From Paenibacillus sp. FSL R5-0912 (GTDB lineage Bacteria > Bacillota > Bacilli > Paenibacillales > Paenibacillaceae), in contig NZ_CP009282.1 of assembly GCF_000758605.1 (NCBI RefSeq), positions 3,782,001-3,846,000 on the forward strand: a stretch of DNA of 64,000 nucleotides. The letters are read 5' to 3'. The notes below the pieces were generated by a model. The model was not told the DNA's origin. It saw nothing but the letters and a program-made list of their open reading frames with translations, and did no database searches. The first letter of the stretch is position 1, and each line of letters opens with the position of its first letter. Below are positions 43,831 to 51,991 of this stretch, one piece after another. A program made the position numbers and the translations under genes.

Positions 43831-44748
43831 TTGAAGCAGAAAGAGTCCAGTTTAACTTCCAAAGTAGCAGCGTTTGGCCGAGCCTATCACAGTAAATATG
43901 ACACACCCAAAATTTTTGATGATTATTTGGCCCAAGACTTGATTTCACCGCAGGAGTTTTCAGACATCAGCAAGAATATGGTGCAGGGCATCCCTTTTTT
44001 CAACACAGACATTGCAAATCAACATCAGGATGATCCGGACGCCATTCTGAAATGGATTACACATGTACAGCTGTCCCCGACACCGCTCGCGCGTGCTGCA
44101 TACTGTGAGGCCATATTACTGCATGAGCTGATCTTAGGATTGAAGCAGTATGTCATCCTTGGAGCCGGACTTGATACCTTTGGCTACCGTCATCCTGAAT
44201 TGAAAGACCAGCTGGAGATCTTTGAAGTGGATTATCCGGCTACACAGGAGTTCAAGAAGCAGAGGCTCAGTGACGCCGGGTTGGAAGTTCCGGTCAATCT
44301 TCACTTTGTACCTATGGATTTCACCAGGGAATTCTCTTCTTCCAATCTGATTGGGCGGGGGTTTGATCCACAAGCCAAGACCTTCTTCAGCCTGCTGGGT
44401 GTATCCTACTACCTGACGAAAGAGGAGAACGCCAGCCTGATTACTGAATTGTTCAACGGTCTCCCGGCAGGCAGTTCTATTCTACTGGATTATGCGGATG
44501 AGCGGCTTTTTGAAGAGAAGGGGCTGTCGGGCCGGGTGGAAAAGATGGTGCAGATGGCTGCCGCCAGCGGTGAGCCGATGAAATCCTGTTTCGCTTATCA
44601 TGAAATGGAGCAGCTGCTGGAGCAAGCGGGTCTGCTTATTTATGAGCACTTATCCCCGGCGGAGATCAATGACAGGTTTTTCAGCAACCGGAGTGATGCT
44701 TTGACCGCCTTTGAGACGATTCATTATCTTCATGCAATCAAGAAATAA
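43831..44748 (+). CDS. Class I SAM-dependent methyltransferase (leucine carboxyl methyltransferase-like)
   Basis: A 305-residue methyltransferase of the LCM/PPM-like family. QYVILGAGLDTFGYRHPE (about 105-122) is the SAM-binding motif I, IFEVDYPATQEFKKQRL the acidic motif II, FFSLLGVSYYLTKEE the family's motif IV region. Bacterial members often modify small secondary metabolites or are uncharacterised. TTG 43831 is chosen for its GGGAGG 8 bases upstream; the frame is open further 5' into the leader. Expression should depend on escape from the terminator immediately upstream, which hints at induction by a translation or transcription signal. Confidence 0.85.
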   Translation: MKQKESSLTSKVAAFGRAYHSKYDTPKIFDDYLAQDLISPQEFSDISKNMVQGIPFFNTDIANQHQDDPDAILKWITHVQLSPTPLARAAYCEAILLHELILGLKQYVILGAGLDTFGYRHPELKDQLEIFEVDYPATQEFKKQRLSDAGLEVPVNLHFVPMDFTREFSSSNLIGRGFDPQAKTFFSLLGVSYYLTKEENASLITELFNGLPAGSSILLDYADERLFEEKGLSGRVEKMVQMAAASGEPMKSCFAYHEMEQLLEQAGLLIYEHLSPAEINDRFFSNRSDALTAFETIHYLHAIKK

Positions 44749-44765
44749 CGTCTAATCACAAATCC

Positions 44766-44801
44766 GCCTCCCAATCTAATATTATTGATTGGGGGGCTTT
44801 T
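44766..44801 (+). terminator. Terminator of the methyltransferase gene
   Basis: GCCTCCCAATC pairs with GATTGGGGGGC (one G-U pair), followed by four T. Confidence 0.85.
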
Positions 44802-44826
44802 CAAGAAATGTGGAGGATGATAACCT

Positions 44827-45399
44827 ATGCAGAGCAAAGGTGAAGAATGTGTACATACAGGGACCCAACTGATTGTTACGGAGCGTCTCAGTTTAAGGCC
44901 ATTCCTATTGCAGGATGCAGCCAGCATGTACGGCAACTGGATTGGCGATCCGGCAGTTCAATCTGAATATGGAGAGCAGGCCTGCGATACTGTTAATGAT
45001 GTGAATGAGCTGCTTACGCGCTGGACCGCCGCTTACGGCAATAAGGACATTTATAGATGGGCCATAGTGCTTCAGGAGGACGGAGAATGCATCGGGCAAA
45101 TTGCCTTCTGCAGTATAGATCACGAACACCGGATTGCGGATATTGAATACTGCATCGGACAAGCTTACCAGCGGCAGGGATATGCCAGTGAAGCTTTGTC
45201 CGCTGTGATTAGATATACTTTTGCGGAGACGGGCCTGCACCGGCTGCAGGCTTTTCACCGCGGGAGGAATAGTGCTTCCGGAGGCGTGCTGCGTAAGGCG
45301 CAAATGACGTACGAAGGCACGCTCAGGCAGAGCTTTTATTACAGGGAAACCGGAGAATATGATGACAGAATCTATTATGGAATTATAAAAGGGGACTAG
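44827..45399 (+). CDS. GNAT acetyltransferase, RimJ/RimL-like
   Basis: A 190-residue acetyltransferase of the RimJ/RimL group: VTERLSLRPFLLQDAASMY at the start, then IEYCIGQAYQRQGYASEAL (acetyl-CoA motif) and the late RGRNSASGGVLRKAQM segment, where RxxNxAS is usual and VLEKxGM is slightly changed. Such proteins acetylate ribosomal N-termini or small amines. GGAGGATG precedes the ATG. It is convergent with the P-loop kinase gene, the two ends overlapping by 4 bases. Confidence 0.88.
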   Translation: MQSKGEECVHTGTQLIVTERLSLRPFLLQDAASMYGNWIGDPAVQSEYGEQACDTVNDVNELLTRWTAAYGNKDIYRWAIVLQEDGECIGQIAFCSIDHEHRIADIEYCIGQAYQRQGYASEALSAVIRYTFAETGLHRLQAFHRGRNSASGGVLRKAQMTYEGTLRQSFYYRETGEYDDRIYYGIIKGD

Positions 45400-45998
45400 G
45401 CAGTCCCTGCACCTGCTCCGTAAATAAAAGCTTCCACAGCCGCAGCAGCAACGTTCCTGTCCGGATGGGAATTATCAATCTGTGCCACCTGCGAAGCCGG
45501 AAGCGGCCATGCCACGGTGCGGCTGCCCAGGGAAGCGCTGAACTCATCCCAGTGTGCGAACTTCCAGGCGTCCAGAGGGGATTGTCTGCCCTCAAGCCGT
45601 TCACGGAACGCTGCCGCATCCGGAAGACTGACCATCACAACTTTGACCTCGACCTCCTCCAGTGTACGTCCGATGCGCGACAGTTCACGCACGATCCACT
45701 CCGGGTCGGCCGCTTCTTTGGTGAAGGGACCTACGACGAATATATCGCTTTGTAGTCCGATATTGTCCAGTGCAGCGTCCATCGTAATCCGGTACCCCAG
45801 GTCTCGGCATAAGCTTTTATATTCATCCGAATCCCTGTCATCGGGGTCCAGTCCACGCATAGTCATGATCGCTGTAGCTGCCGGACGCAGCAGAATATCC
45901 ATATCGAATACAGAGGCCGGGCGCCGGGCTGCTATGGTTTTGGCCAGTGTTGTTTTGCCGGCCCCGCCCGGACCGAGGAAAAAAACAAGTTTGTTCAT
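45396..45998 (-). CDS. P-loop AAA-type small-molecule kinase
   Basis: A 200-residue P-loop protein: GPGGAGKTTLAKTIA (Walker A) at residues 10-24, a nucleoside-kinase-like layout with FDMDILLRP, and VVGPFTKEA in the middle. It resembles the broad group of AAA_18/AAA_33 kinases that phosphorylate small molecules or act as shikimate-kinase-like enzymes; the substrate is unknown. ATG 45998 has AAGGAG 8 bases upstream; a GTG nine bases earlier overlaps that site. Ends overlap the convergent GNAT gene by 4 bases. Confidence 0.8.
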   Translation of the reverse strand: MNKLVFFLGPGGAGKTTLAKTIAARRPASVFDMDILLRPAATAIMTMRGLDPDDRDSDEYKSLCRDLGYRITMDAALDNIGLQSDIFVVGPFTKEAADPEWIVRELSRIGRTLEEVEVKVVMVSLPDAAAFRERLEGRQSPLDAWKFAHWDEFSASLGSRTVAWPLPASQVAQIDNSHPDRNVAAAAVEAFIYGAGAGTA

Positions 45999-46200
45999 TA
46001 GACTCACTCCTTGAAATATGCAGAATTCTCGGATACTCCTTGTGGAACCGGATAACCGCAGGAGAGATCAGGTAGCTCTCCACCGGATTTGGATTGGCTG
46101 AAACTATGATAATGATAGCCTATTCTGAATAGAAAAAGCACCTGCCATTCTCTAAATTAAGAGTTGTCAGAAACAACAAAACTAGAAAAGAGGAATTACA

Positions 46201-46308
46201 ATGGCAAAAGCGGTGTTTTTTCATGCGGGTTGGAGTGAAATCTGTACCGGCACTTATTCTGGATGGATGGGCTATCATATTAATTTCGTAGCTTTTTTTG
46301 TGAGTTGA
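46201..46308 (+). CDS. Possible 35-residue peptide
   Basis: A short frame with a good ribosome-binding site (AAGAGGAA, 7 bases) encoding MAKAVFFHAGWSEICTG and then an aromatic-rich tail (about 18 residues) with one Cys. There is no homology I recognise. It lies in the 380-base gap between the divergent kinase and GNAT genes, which otherwise shows only AT-rich promoter-like sequence near 46090-46170. It may be fortuitous. Confidence 0.3.
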   Translation: MAKAVFFHAGWSEICTGTYSGWMGYHINFVAFFVS

Positions 46309-46389
46309 TGGAGGAGGAAGTCTGCTGTTATGATAAAGTGTATAGGATAGCGGGACATAGCCCGGAAAAATGGCGGGAGGCTTAACAGA

Positions 46390-46869
46390 ATGATGAATAT
46401 CAGATACATAGAGCGAAGAGATAATGCGGCCATTGAAGGGATTATCCGGGAATGTCTGATTGAATTCGGGGGCAACCGTGAGGGTCTCGCCTGGGCTGAT
46501 GACAGCATGCATGACCTTTACACCTATTACAATAGTGCTGCGAACAGGGCTTACTGGATTGTTGAAGAAGATGGAGAGGTGCTTGGCGGCTGCGGAATTG
46601 CACCTTTTGATGAGGAGAACGGGATCTGTGAGCTGCAGAAAATGTATCTGTCATCCGCCATCCGCGGCCAAGGAGTTGCTGCAGATCTATTAGGGACGGC
46701 GCTGGCATTCGCCAGGCAGCATTACGGCAGATGTTATCTGGAGACGCTGCAGACCATGCAGGCCGCAGGCCGCTTTTATGTCAAACACGGTTTCGGGCTG
46801 CTGGATGCTCCGCTTGCCGGCTCAGAGCATTATGCCTGTGATGCCTGGTATATCAAAGAATTGTCTTAG
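46390..46869 (+). CDS. GNAT family N-acetyltransferase
   Basis: A 159-residue acetyltransferase: NIRYIERRDNAAIEGIIREC at the start, CELQKMYLSSAIRGQGVAADLL (motif A, acetyl-CoA) near residues 77-98, and AAGRFYVKHGFGLLDAPL as the final motif. It resembles the MarR-C-terminal/YedL-type GNATs that act on amino acids. GGGAGG lies about 10 bases before ATG 46390. It is single-gene with a terminator at 46890. The substrate is unknown. Confidence 0.88.
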   Translation: MMNIRYIERRDNAAIEGIIRECLIEFGGNREGLAWADDSMHDLYTYYNSAANRAYWIVEEDGEVLGGCGIAPFDEENGICELQKMYLSSAIRGQGVAADLLGTALAFARQHYGRCYLETLQTMQAAGRFYVKHGFGLLDAPLAGSEHYACDAWYIKELS

Positions 46870-46889
46870 AATGGAATAGTCGGTCATCT

Positions 46890-46920
46890 AATCCTCCTTG
46901 AAGATTCAGGGAGGATTTTT
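46890..46920 (+). terminator. Terminator of the GNAT gene
   Basis: AATCCTCC pairs with GGAGGATT followed by TTTTT-like sequence (ATTTTTG). Confidence 0.8.
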
Positions 46921-46995
46921 GTCACATTCCAGAATAAACCACCGGGATTATAATACTCGGGTGTAAGCACCCAGTAATCGCAAGGAAGGTGGATT

Positions 46996-47601
46996 TTGAA
47001 GAAGCTTGTTTACAGAATCATCAGAGCGCTGTTTCTTATAGCCTTTTTGATCCTAGCCCTTGACTATTCCGGCAAGGTTGCCAAAGAAAAGCGTTATGAG
47101 AGCTATGCAACGGAAGCTGTTGATGTGGATACTATCGCAGCCCGAAGGGAGTACACCAAGTCGATACTCAGCCTGACAGAGCCGTTCCGTATCAGTTTCC
47201 AGAAGCAGTGGATTCCTGAGGATGAAGAGCATGTGATTGATATTCAGCAGGAGATCCGCAAGATAGGCGATACCGTCGTTACGCTGGAGAAAGCCTACCT
47301 GAGCCGGGGTGACGTAACTTTGGCACTGTCGCTGGAGCATCATACTGTAGTGCGGAGCGGTGCTTTTTTGTACGATTATATGATTGATAAAGATGGAGCG
47401 CAGCATGGGATAACCCCTGTGCTGAAATTCTATTCCCGCAACGAGCCGCTTGCTGTTGACTCCTTCGGTTACGGGTATGGTTCAGGCAGCAGCAGTGTCT
47501 CTGTGTCTATTCCCCTCGAAATCCTGGAACAATACAATTATTCTATTGATGTAGAATACGATGGTTTCGTATTATACGGGTACGAATATACGGGTGATTA
47601 A
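46996..47601 (+). CDS. Membrane-anchored protein of unknown function
   Basis: A 201-residue protein with one N-terminal membrane helix (about 8-26) after a Lys/Arg start, then a soluble extracytoplasmic domain with no Cys and no motif I recognise. The domain is beta-rich in appearance (alternating Val/Ile/Tyr) and has a Gly/Ser stretch FGYGYGSGSSSVSVSI. TTG start with AAGGTGG 7 bases upstream; TATAAT at about 46952 is a plausible -10. It is monocistronic, with a strong terminator. Function unknown. Confidence 0.75.
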   Translation: MKKLVYRIIRALFLIAFLILALDYSGKVAKEKRYESYATEAVDVDTIAARREYTKSILSLTEPFRISFQKQWIPEDEEHVIDIQQEIRKIGDTVVTLEKAYLSRGDVTLALSLEHHTVVRSGAFLYDYMIDKDGAQHGITPVLKFYSRNEPLAVDSFGYGYGSGSSSVSVSIPLEILEQYNYSIDVEYDGFVLYGYEYTGD

Positions 47602-47623
47602 TATGATGCAGGCATGATCCTTG

Positions 47624-47653
47624 AGCACTTCCCTGGCGGAAGTGCTTTTTTTT
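47624..47653 (+). terminator. Terminator of the unknown membrane-anchored gene
   Basis: AGCACTTCC and GGAAGTGCT form a perfect 9-bp stem around CTGGC, followed by eight T. The 290-base gap to the glucanase gene otherwise holds TATAAT near 47720 and a 5-codon AUG frame (47760) behind AGGGAGG. Confidence 0.92.
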
Positions 47654-47890
47654 GATCACGATCATTGAATCGCCTATCTTTTAAGTAGAATTAGCTATTA
47701 AAGATCTTGCTGCATTATCTTTATAATTAGTGTGTATTGCAGCGAAGTGAAGGGAGGCGATGAAGATATTATAGATTGTTACGTAAAAAGATTAGACCAG
47801 AAGGGTGGCATAGACAGGTTGTAAGAAGATTGGCTCATGGGTTCTACATTTGTTGTAACCGCTCTCACAATCGAAATGAGGAGGAATATA

Positions 47891-50800
47891 ATGCGCAACA
47901 AGTATGTCTTATGGTCACTTGTAGCCACGCTGCTAATCTCAACTCTGTTTATGGCCGCCGGACCGCTGACACATTCATCAGCTGCCGGGGGACAGAATCT
48001 GACGCTTAACAAAACCATCACTTCCAGCGGCCAATCTCAGACGTATACGCCTGACAACGTCAAGGACAGCAACCAGAGCACCTATTGGGAAAGCACAAAT
48101 GATGCTTTTCCCCAATGGATTCAGGTTGATCTGGGTGGACTCACCAGTATTGATCAGCTCGTGCTGAAGATACCTGCAGGCTGGGAAACACGCACGCAGA
48201 CGCTAGCGGTACAAGGGAGTACGAACGGTTCCACCTTTACAGATATCGTGGCTTCGGCAGCTTATGTGTTTAATCCATCGGCTGCGGGCAACAGTGTTAC
48301 GATTAACTTTGCAGCAACCAGTACGCGTTATGTGCGCCTGCTCGTAACCGCGAACACCGGATGGCCGGCAGCCCAGTTCTCTGAGCTTGAAATTTACGGT
48401 GCCAGCACTCCAACGGCCACCCCTGCAGTCACTCCTACTGCAACACCGGTTCCAGCAGGTACCTATGAAGCAGAATCTGCCGCACTCTCCGGCGGGGCGA
48501 AAGTGAATACAGATCATGCGGGTTACTCGGGCACGGGATTTGTTGACGGTTATCTGACCCAAGGACCGTCAACCACCTTCACGGTGAACGTAGCCGCAGC
48601 GGGTTCGCGGAATGTTACGCTGAAGTACGCCAATGCGAGCGGAAGCGATAAGACCCTCAGCATCTATGTTAATGGAAACAAAATTCGCCAGTCCAGCTTG
48701 CCTAATCTGGCGAACTGGGATACCTGGAGCACGAAGGCCGAGCTCCTGACGCTGAACTCCGGCAGTAATACCATCGCCTACAAATATGATGCAGGTGATA
48801 CGGGGAACGTCAATCTGGATCAGATTGTTGTAGCGGCAGCAGTGACCGCCACACCAACACCTACACCTACACCTACACCAGCTCCTACAACGGCTCCATC
48901 ACAAACACCGGTGCCTACGGCTACGGTGGCGCCTACTTCCACAACTACACCTGCGCCTACCGCAACCCCAGTTCCGACGGCATCTCCAACGCCGACCGCC
49001 ACACCGGTTCCAACGCCAACGGCTTCCCCTGGAGGGAACATCGCCATTGGTAAGGCAATCAGCGCATCCTCCAGCACACAGAATTTCGTTGCCGGTAATG
49101 CCAACGACAACAATACGGCTACTTACTGGGAAGGAAGCGGTAATCCAAGCTCGCTCACGCTTGATCTCGGTGCCAATCATAACATCACTTCGATTGTACT
49201 GAAGCTGAACCCGGCCACGGAATGGGGGACACGGACTCAGAATATTCAAGTACTAGGACATAATCAGAGCACGTCAACCTTCAGCAATCTGGTCTCCGCT
49301 CAGGCGTATACGTTCGACCCAGCCAGCGGAAATACGGTGACGATTTCCGTTACGGCAACCGTCAAGCGTGTCCAGATCAATATTGCTTCCAATTCAGGTG
49401 CCCCTGCGGGACAGATAGCCGAGTTCCAGGTCTATGGAACACCTGCACCGAACCCGGACCTGACGATTACAGGCATGTCATGGACTCCGGCTTCTCCCGT
49501 TGAAACGAATGAGATTACATTGAATGCCATCGTGAAGAATAGCGGCAGTGCCGCAGCAGCGGCCTCAACAGTTAATTTCTATCTGAACAACGAGCTGGCA
49601 GGCTCGGCCCCGGTAGCAGCTCTGGCAGCGGGTGCTTCGGCAACCGTGTCATTGAATGCCGGTACCCGAACAGCTGCCACCTACCCGCTCAGTGCGAAGG
49701 TAGATGAGACTAATCTGATCATTGAACAGAATGACAGCAACAACAGCTACAGCAGTCCTTCATCACTTGTTGTTGCTCCTGTATCAAGCTCCGACCTTGT
49801 AGGTACGACATCCTGGACACCGGGCAATCCGGTAGCAGGTAATAGCGTATCCTTTGCAGTCAATCTCAAGAATCAAGGAACAACTGCTTCCGCAGGAGGT
49901 GCTCATGGAATCACCGTAGTATTGAAGAACTCAGCTGGTTCCACCGTACAGACATTCAACGGCTCCTACAGCGGAGCGATTGCTGCAGGGGCTTCTGTGA
50001 ATGTCTCCATCCCGGGAACATGGAGCGCAGTCAACGGCAATTATACCGTCACCACAACAATTGCTGCAGATGCGAATGAAGTAACGACCAAGCAGGTTAA
50101 TAATGTAAATACCGTTAATCTAGTTGTATATGCCCTGCGCGGGGCCAGCGTCCCATACAGCCGGTATGATACACAGGATGCAACCCGTGGCGGATCTGCT
50201 ACACTGAAATCCGCTCCAAACTTCGACCAGATGCTGATTGCTTCAGAAGCATCGGGCCAGAGTTACGTAGCCCTGCCTTCGAATGGCTCTTATGCCCAGT
50301 GGACCGTCCGTTCAGGTCAAGGCGGTGCCGGGGTCACAATGCGATTCACAATGCCGGATTCGGCAGACGGAATGGGTCTTACCGGAGCGCTGGATGTATA
50401 CGTAAACGGCACCAAAGCCAAAACCATCCCGCTTACTTCCTATTACTCCTGGCAATATTTCTCCGGCGACCAGCCTGGTGATGCACCAGGTGCCGGACGC
50501 CCATTGTTCCGCTTCGATGAAGTACACTGGAAGATGGATACACCGCTCCAGCCCGGTGATACGATCCGTATTCAGAAGAATAACGGGGACAGTCTGGAAT
50601 ATGGTGTGGATTTCCTGGAAATCGAGCCTGTCCCGGCAGCGATTGCCCGCCCGGCCAACTCGGTATCGGTAACCGATTACGGTGCAGTTGCGGGTGACGG
50701 CCAGGATGATCTTGCAGCCTTCAACAGCGCGGTTACAGCAGCCGTGGCCGGCAACAAATCACTCTATATTCCAGCCGGAACCTTCAATCTCAGCAGCATG

Positions 50801-51841
50801 TGGGTGATTGGCTCCGTCAGCAATATGATCAATAACTTTACGGTTACAGGGGCTGGTTTCTGGCATACCAACCTGCAATTCACCAATCCTAGTGCTGCGG
50901 GCGGCGGGATCTCGCTCCGCATCCTGGGTAAACTGGATTTCAGCAATGTCTACATGAATTCCAATCTCAGATCACGTTATAACCAGAATGCCATCTACAA
51001 GGGAATGATGGATAATTTCGGCAACAATTCAGTCATTCATGATGTCTGGATTGAGCATTTTGAATGCGGCATGTGGGTAGGCGATTATGCACGGACTCCG
51101 GCAATCTTCGCTAACAATCTGCTAGTGGAGAACAGCCGTATCCGCAACAACCTGGCTGACGGCATCAACTACTCCCAGGGTACCAGCAACTCGACCGTCC
51201 GTAACACCAATGTGCGCAATAACGGAGACGATGGTCTGGCCGTATGGCCGAGCAACACTTTCGGTGCTCCGGATGGGGTGAATAATACCTTCTCGTACAA
51301 TACAATCGAGAATAACTGGCGTGCCGGCGGGATTGCCTTCTTCGGAGGCAGCGGCCACAAAGCGGATCATAACTACATTATCGACACGGTAGGCGGTTCC
51401 GGCATCCGACTGAACACGACCTTCCCGGGTGCGCATTTCAACAACAACACGGGCATTCTTTTCTCGGATACCACGATTATTAACAGCGGCACCAGCCGTG
51501 ACTTGTATGACGGGGAACGCGGCGCGATTGACCTCGAAGCTTCGAGTGACCCGATCAAGAACGTAACGTTCACTAACATCGATATCATCAACACCCAGCG
51601 TGATGCGATTCAGTTCGGATACGGGGGCGGATTCTCCAATATCGTATTCAACAACATCAATATTAACGGCACAGGACTCGATGGAGTAACCACCTCACGC
51701 TTCTCCGGCGCCCATAAGGGAGCTGCGATCTATACGTATACCGGCAACGGCTCGGCTACATTCAACAACCTGACAACCAGCAATATTGCTTATCCAAGCC
51801 TGTATTATATCCAGACCGGCTTTGGGCTGCTGATACAGTAG
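47891..51841 (+). CDS. Secreted GH87 alpha-1,3-glucanase (mutanase/mycodextranase)
   Basis: A 1316-residue secreted enzyme. Order: signal peptide (1-30); discoidin/F5_8-type domain (about 33-168); CBM6-like domain (about 191-318, YEAESAALSGGAK); Thr/Pro repeat linker (about 319-380); second discoidin domain (383-520); two CARDB-type domains (about 524-750); a conserved pre-catalytic domain (about 750-917); right-handed beta-helix catalytic domain (about 918-1316). Asp1090 (LADGINY) and Asp1113-Asp1114 (GDDGLAVW) are 23 and 24 residues apart, the spacing of the GH87 catalytic triad. It attacks alpha-1,3-glucan of fungal walls or mutan. ATG 47891 follows GAGGAGG. Confidence 0.9.
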   Translation: MRNKYVLWSLVATLLISTLFMAAGPLTHSSAAGGQNLTLNKTITSSGQSQTYTPDNVKDSNQSTYWESTNDAFPQWIQVDLGGLTSIDQLVLKIPAGWETRTQTLAVQGSTNGSTFTDIVASAAYVFNPSAAGNSVTINFAATSTRYVRLLVTANTGWPAAQFSELEIYGASTPTATPAVTPTATPVPAGTYEAESAALSGGAKVNTDHAGYSGTGFVDGYLTQGPSTTFTVNVAAAGSRNVTLKYANASGSDKTLSIYVNGNKIRQSSLPNLANWDTWSTKAELLTLNSGSNTIAYKYDAGDTGNVNLDQIVVAAAVTATPTPTPTPTPAPTTAPSQTPVPTATVAPTSTTTPAPTATPVPTASPTPTATPVPTPTASPGGNIAIGKAISASSSTQNFVAGNANDNNTATYWEGSGNPSSLTLDLGANHNITSIVLKLNPATEWGTRTQNIQVLGHNQSTSTFSNLVSAQAYTFDPASGNTVTISVTATVKRVQINIASNSGAPAGQIAEFQVYGTPAPNPDLTITGMSWTPASPVETNEITLNAIVKNSGSAAAAASTVNFYLNNELAGSAPVAALAAGASATVSLNAGTRTAATYPLSAKVDETNLIIEQNDSNNSYSSPSSLVVAPVSSSDLVGTTSWTPGNPVAGNSVSFAVNLKNQGTTASAGGAHGITVVLKNSAGSTVQTFNGSYSGAIAAGASVNVSIPGTWSAVNGNYTVTTTIAADANEVTTKQVNNVNTVNLVVYALRGASVPYSRYDTQDATRGGSATLKSAPNFDQMLIASEASGQSYVALPSNGSYAQWTVRSGQGGAGVTMRFTMPDSADGMGLTGALDVYVNGTKAKTIPLTSYYSWQYFSGDQPGDAPGAGRPLFRFDEVHWKMDTPLQPGDTIRIQKNNGDSLEYGVDFLEIEPVPAAIARPANSVSVTDYGAVAGDGQDDLAAFNSAVTAAVAGNKSLYIPAGTFNLSSMWVIGSVSNMINNFTVTGAGFWHTNLQFTNPSAAGGGISLRILGKLDFSNVYMNSNLRSRYNQNAIYKGMMDNFGNNSVIHDVWIEHFECGMWVGDYARTPAIFANNLLVENSRIRNNLADGINYSQGTSNSTVRNTNVRNNGDDGLAVWPSNTFGAPDGVNNTFSYNTIENNWRAGGIAFFGGSGHKADHNYIIDTVGGSGIRLNTTFPGAHFNNNTGILFSDTTIINSGTSRDLYDGERGAIDLEASSDPIKNVTFTNIDIINTQRDAIQFGYGGGFSNIVFNNININGTGLDGVTTSRFSGAHKGAAIYTYTGNGSATFNNLTTSNIAYPSLYYIQTGFGLLIQ

Positions 51842-51852
51842 ACAGGATAGTA

Positions 51853-51885
51853 AGGGGAGGGGCTCAAGCGGGCTCCTCTTATTTT
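51853..51885 (+). terminator. Probable terminator of the glucanase gene
   Basis: AAGGGGAG pairs with CTCCTCTT (one G-U pair) around a GC-rich loop, followed by ATTTTA. Confidence 0.6.
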
Positions 51886-51991
51886 ACATGGAATATTAAT
51901 ATTGATCTTCGATAAATTCCGACAGCGTAATATCTGCCCCCCATGCTATCCTATTCCTAATACATAATGGCTTTACAAAGGGGAAACGTTG

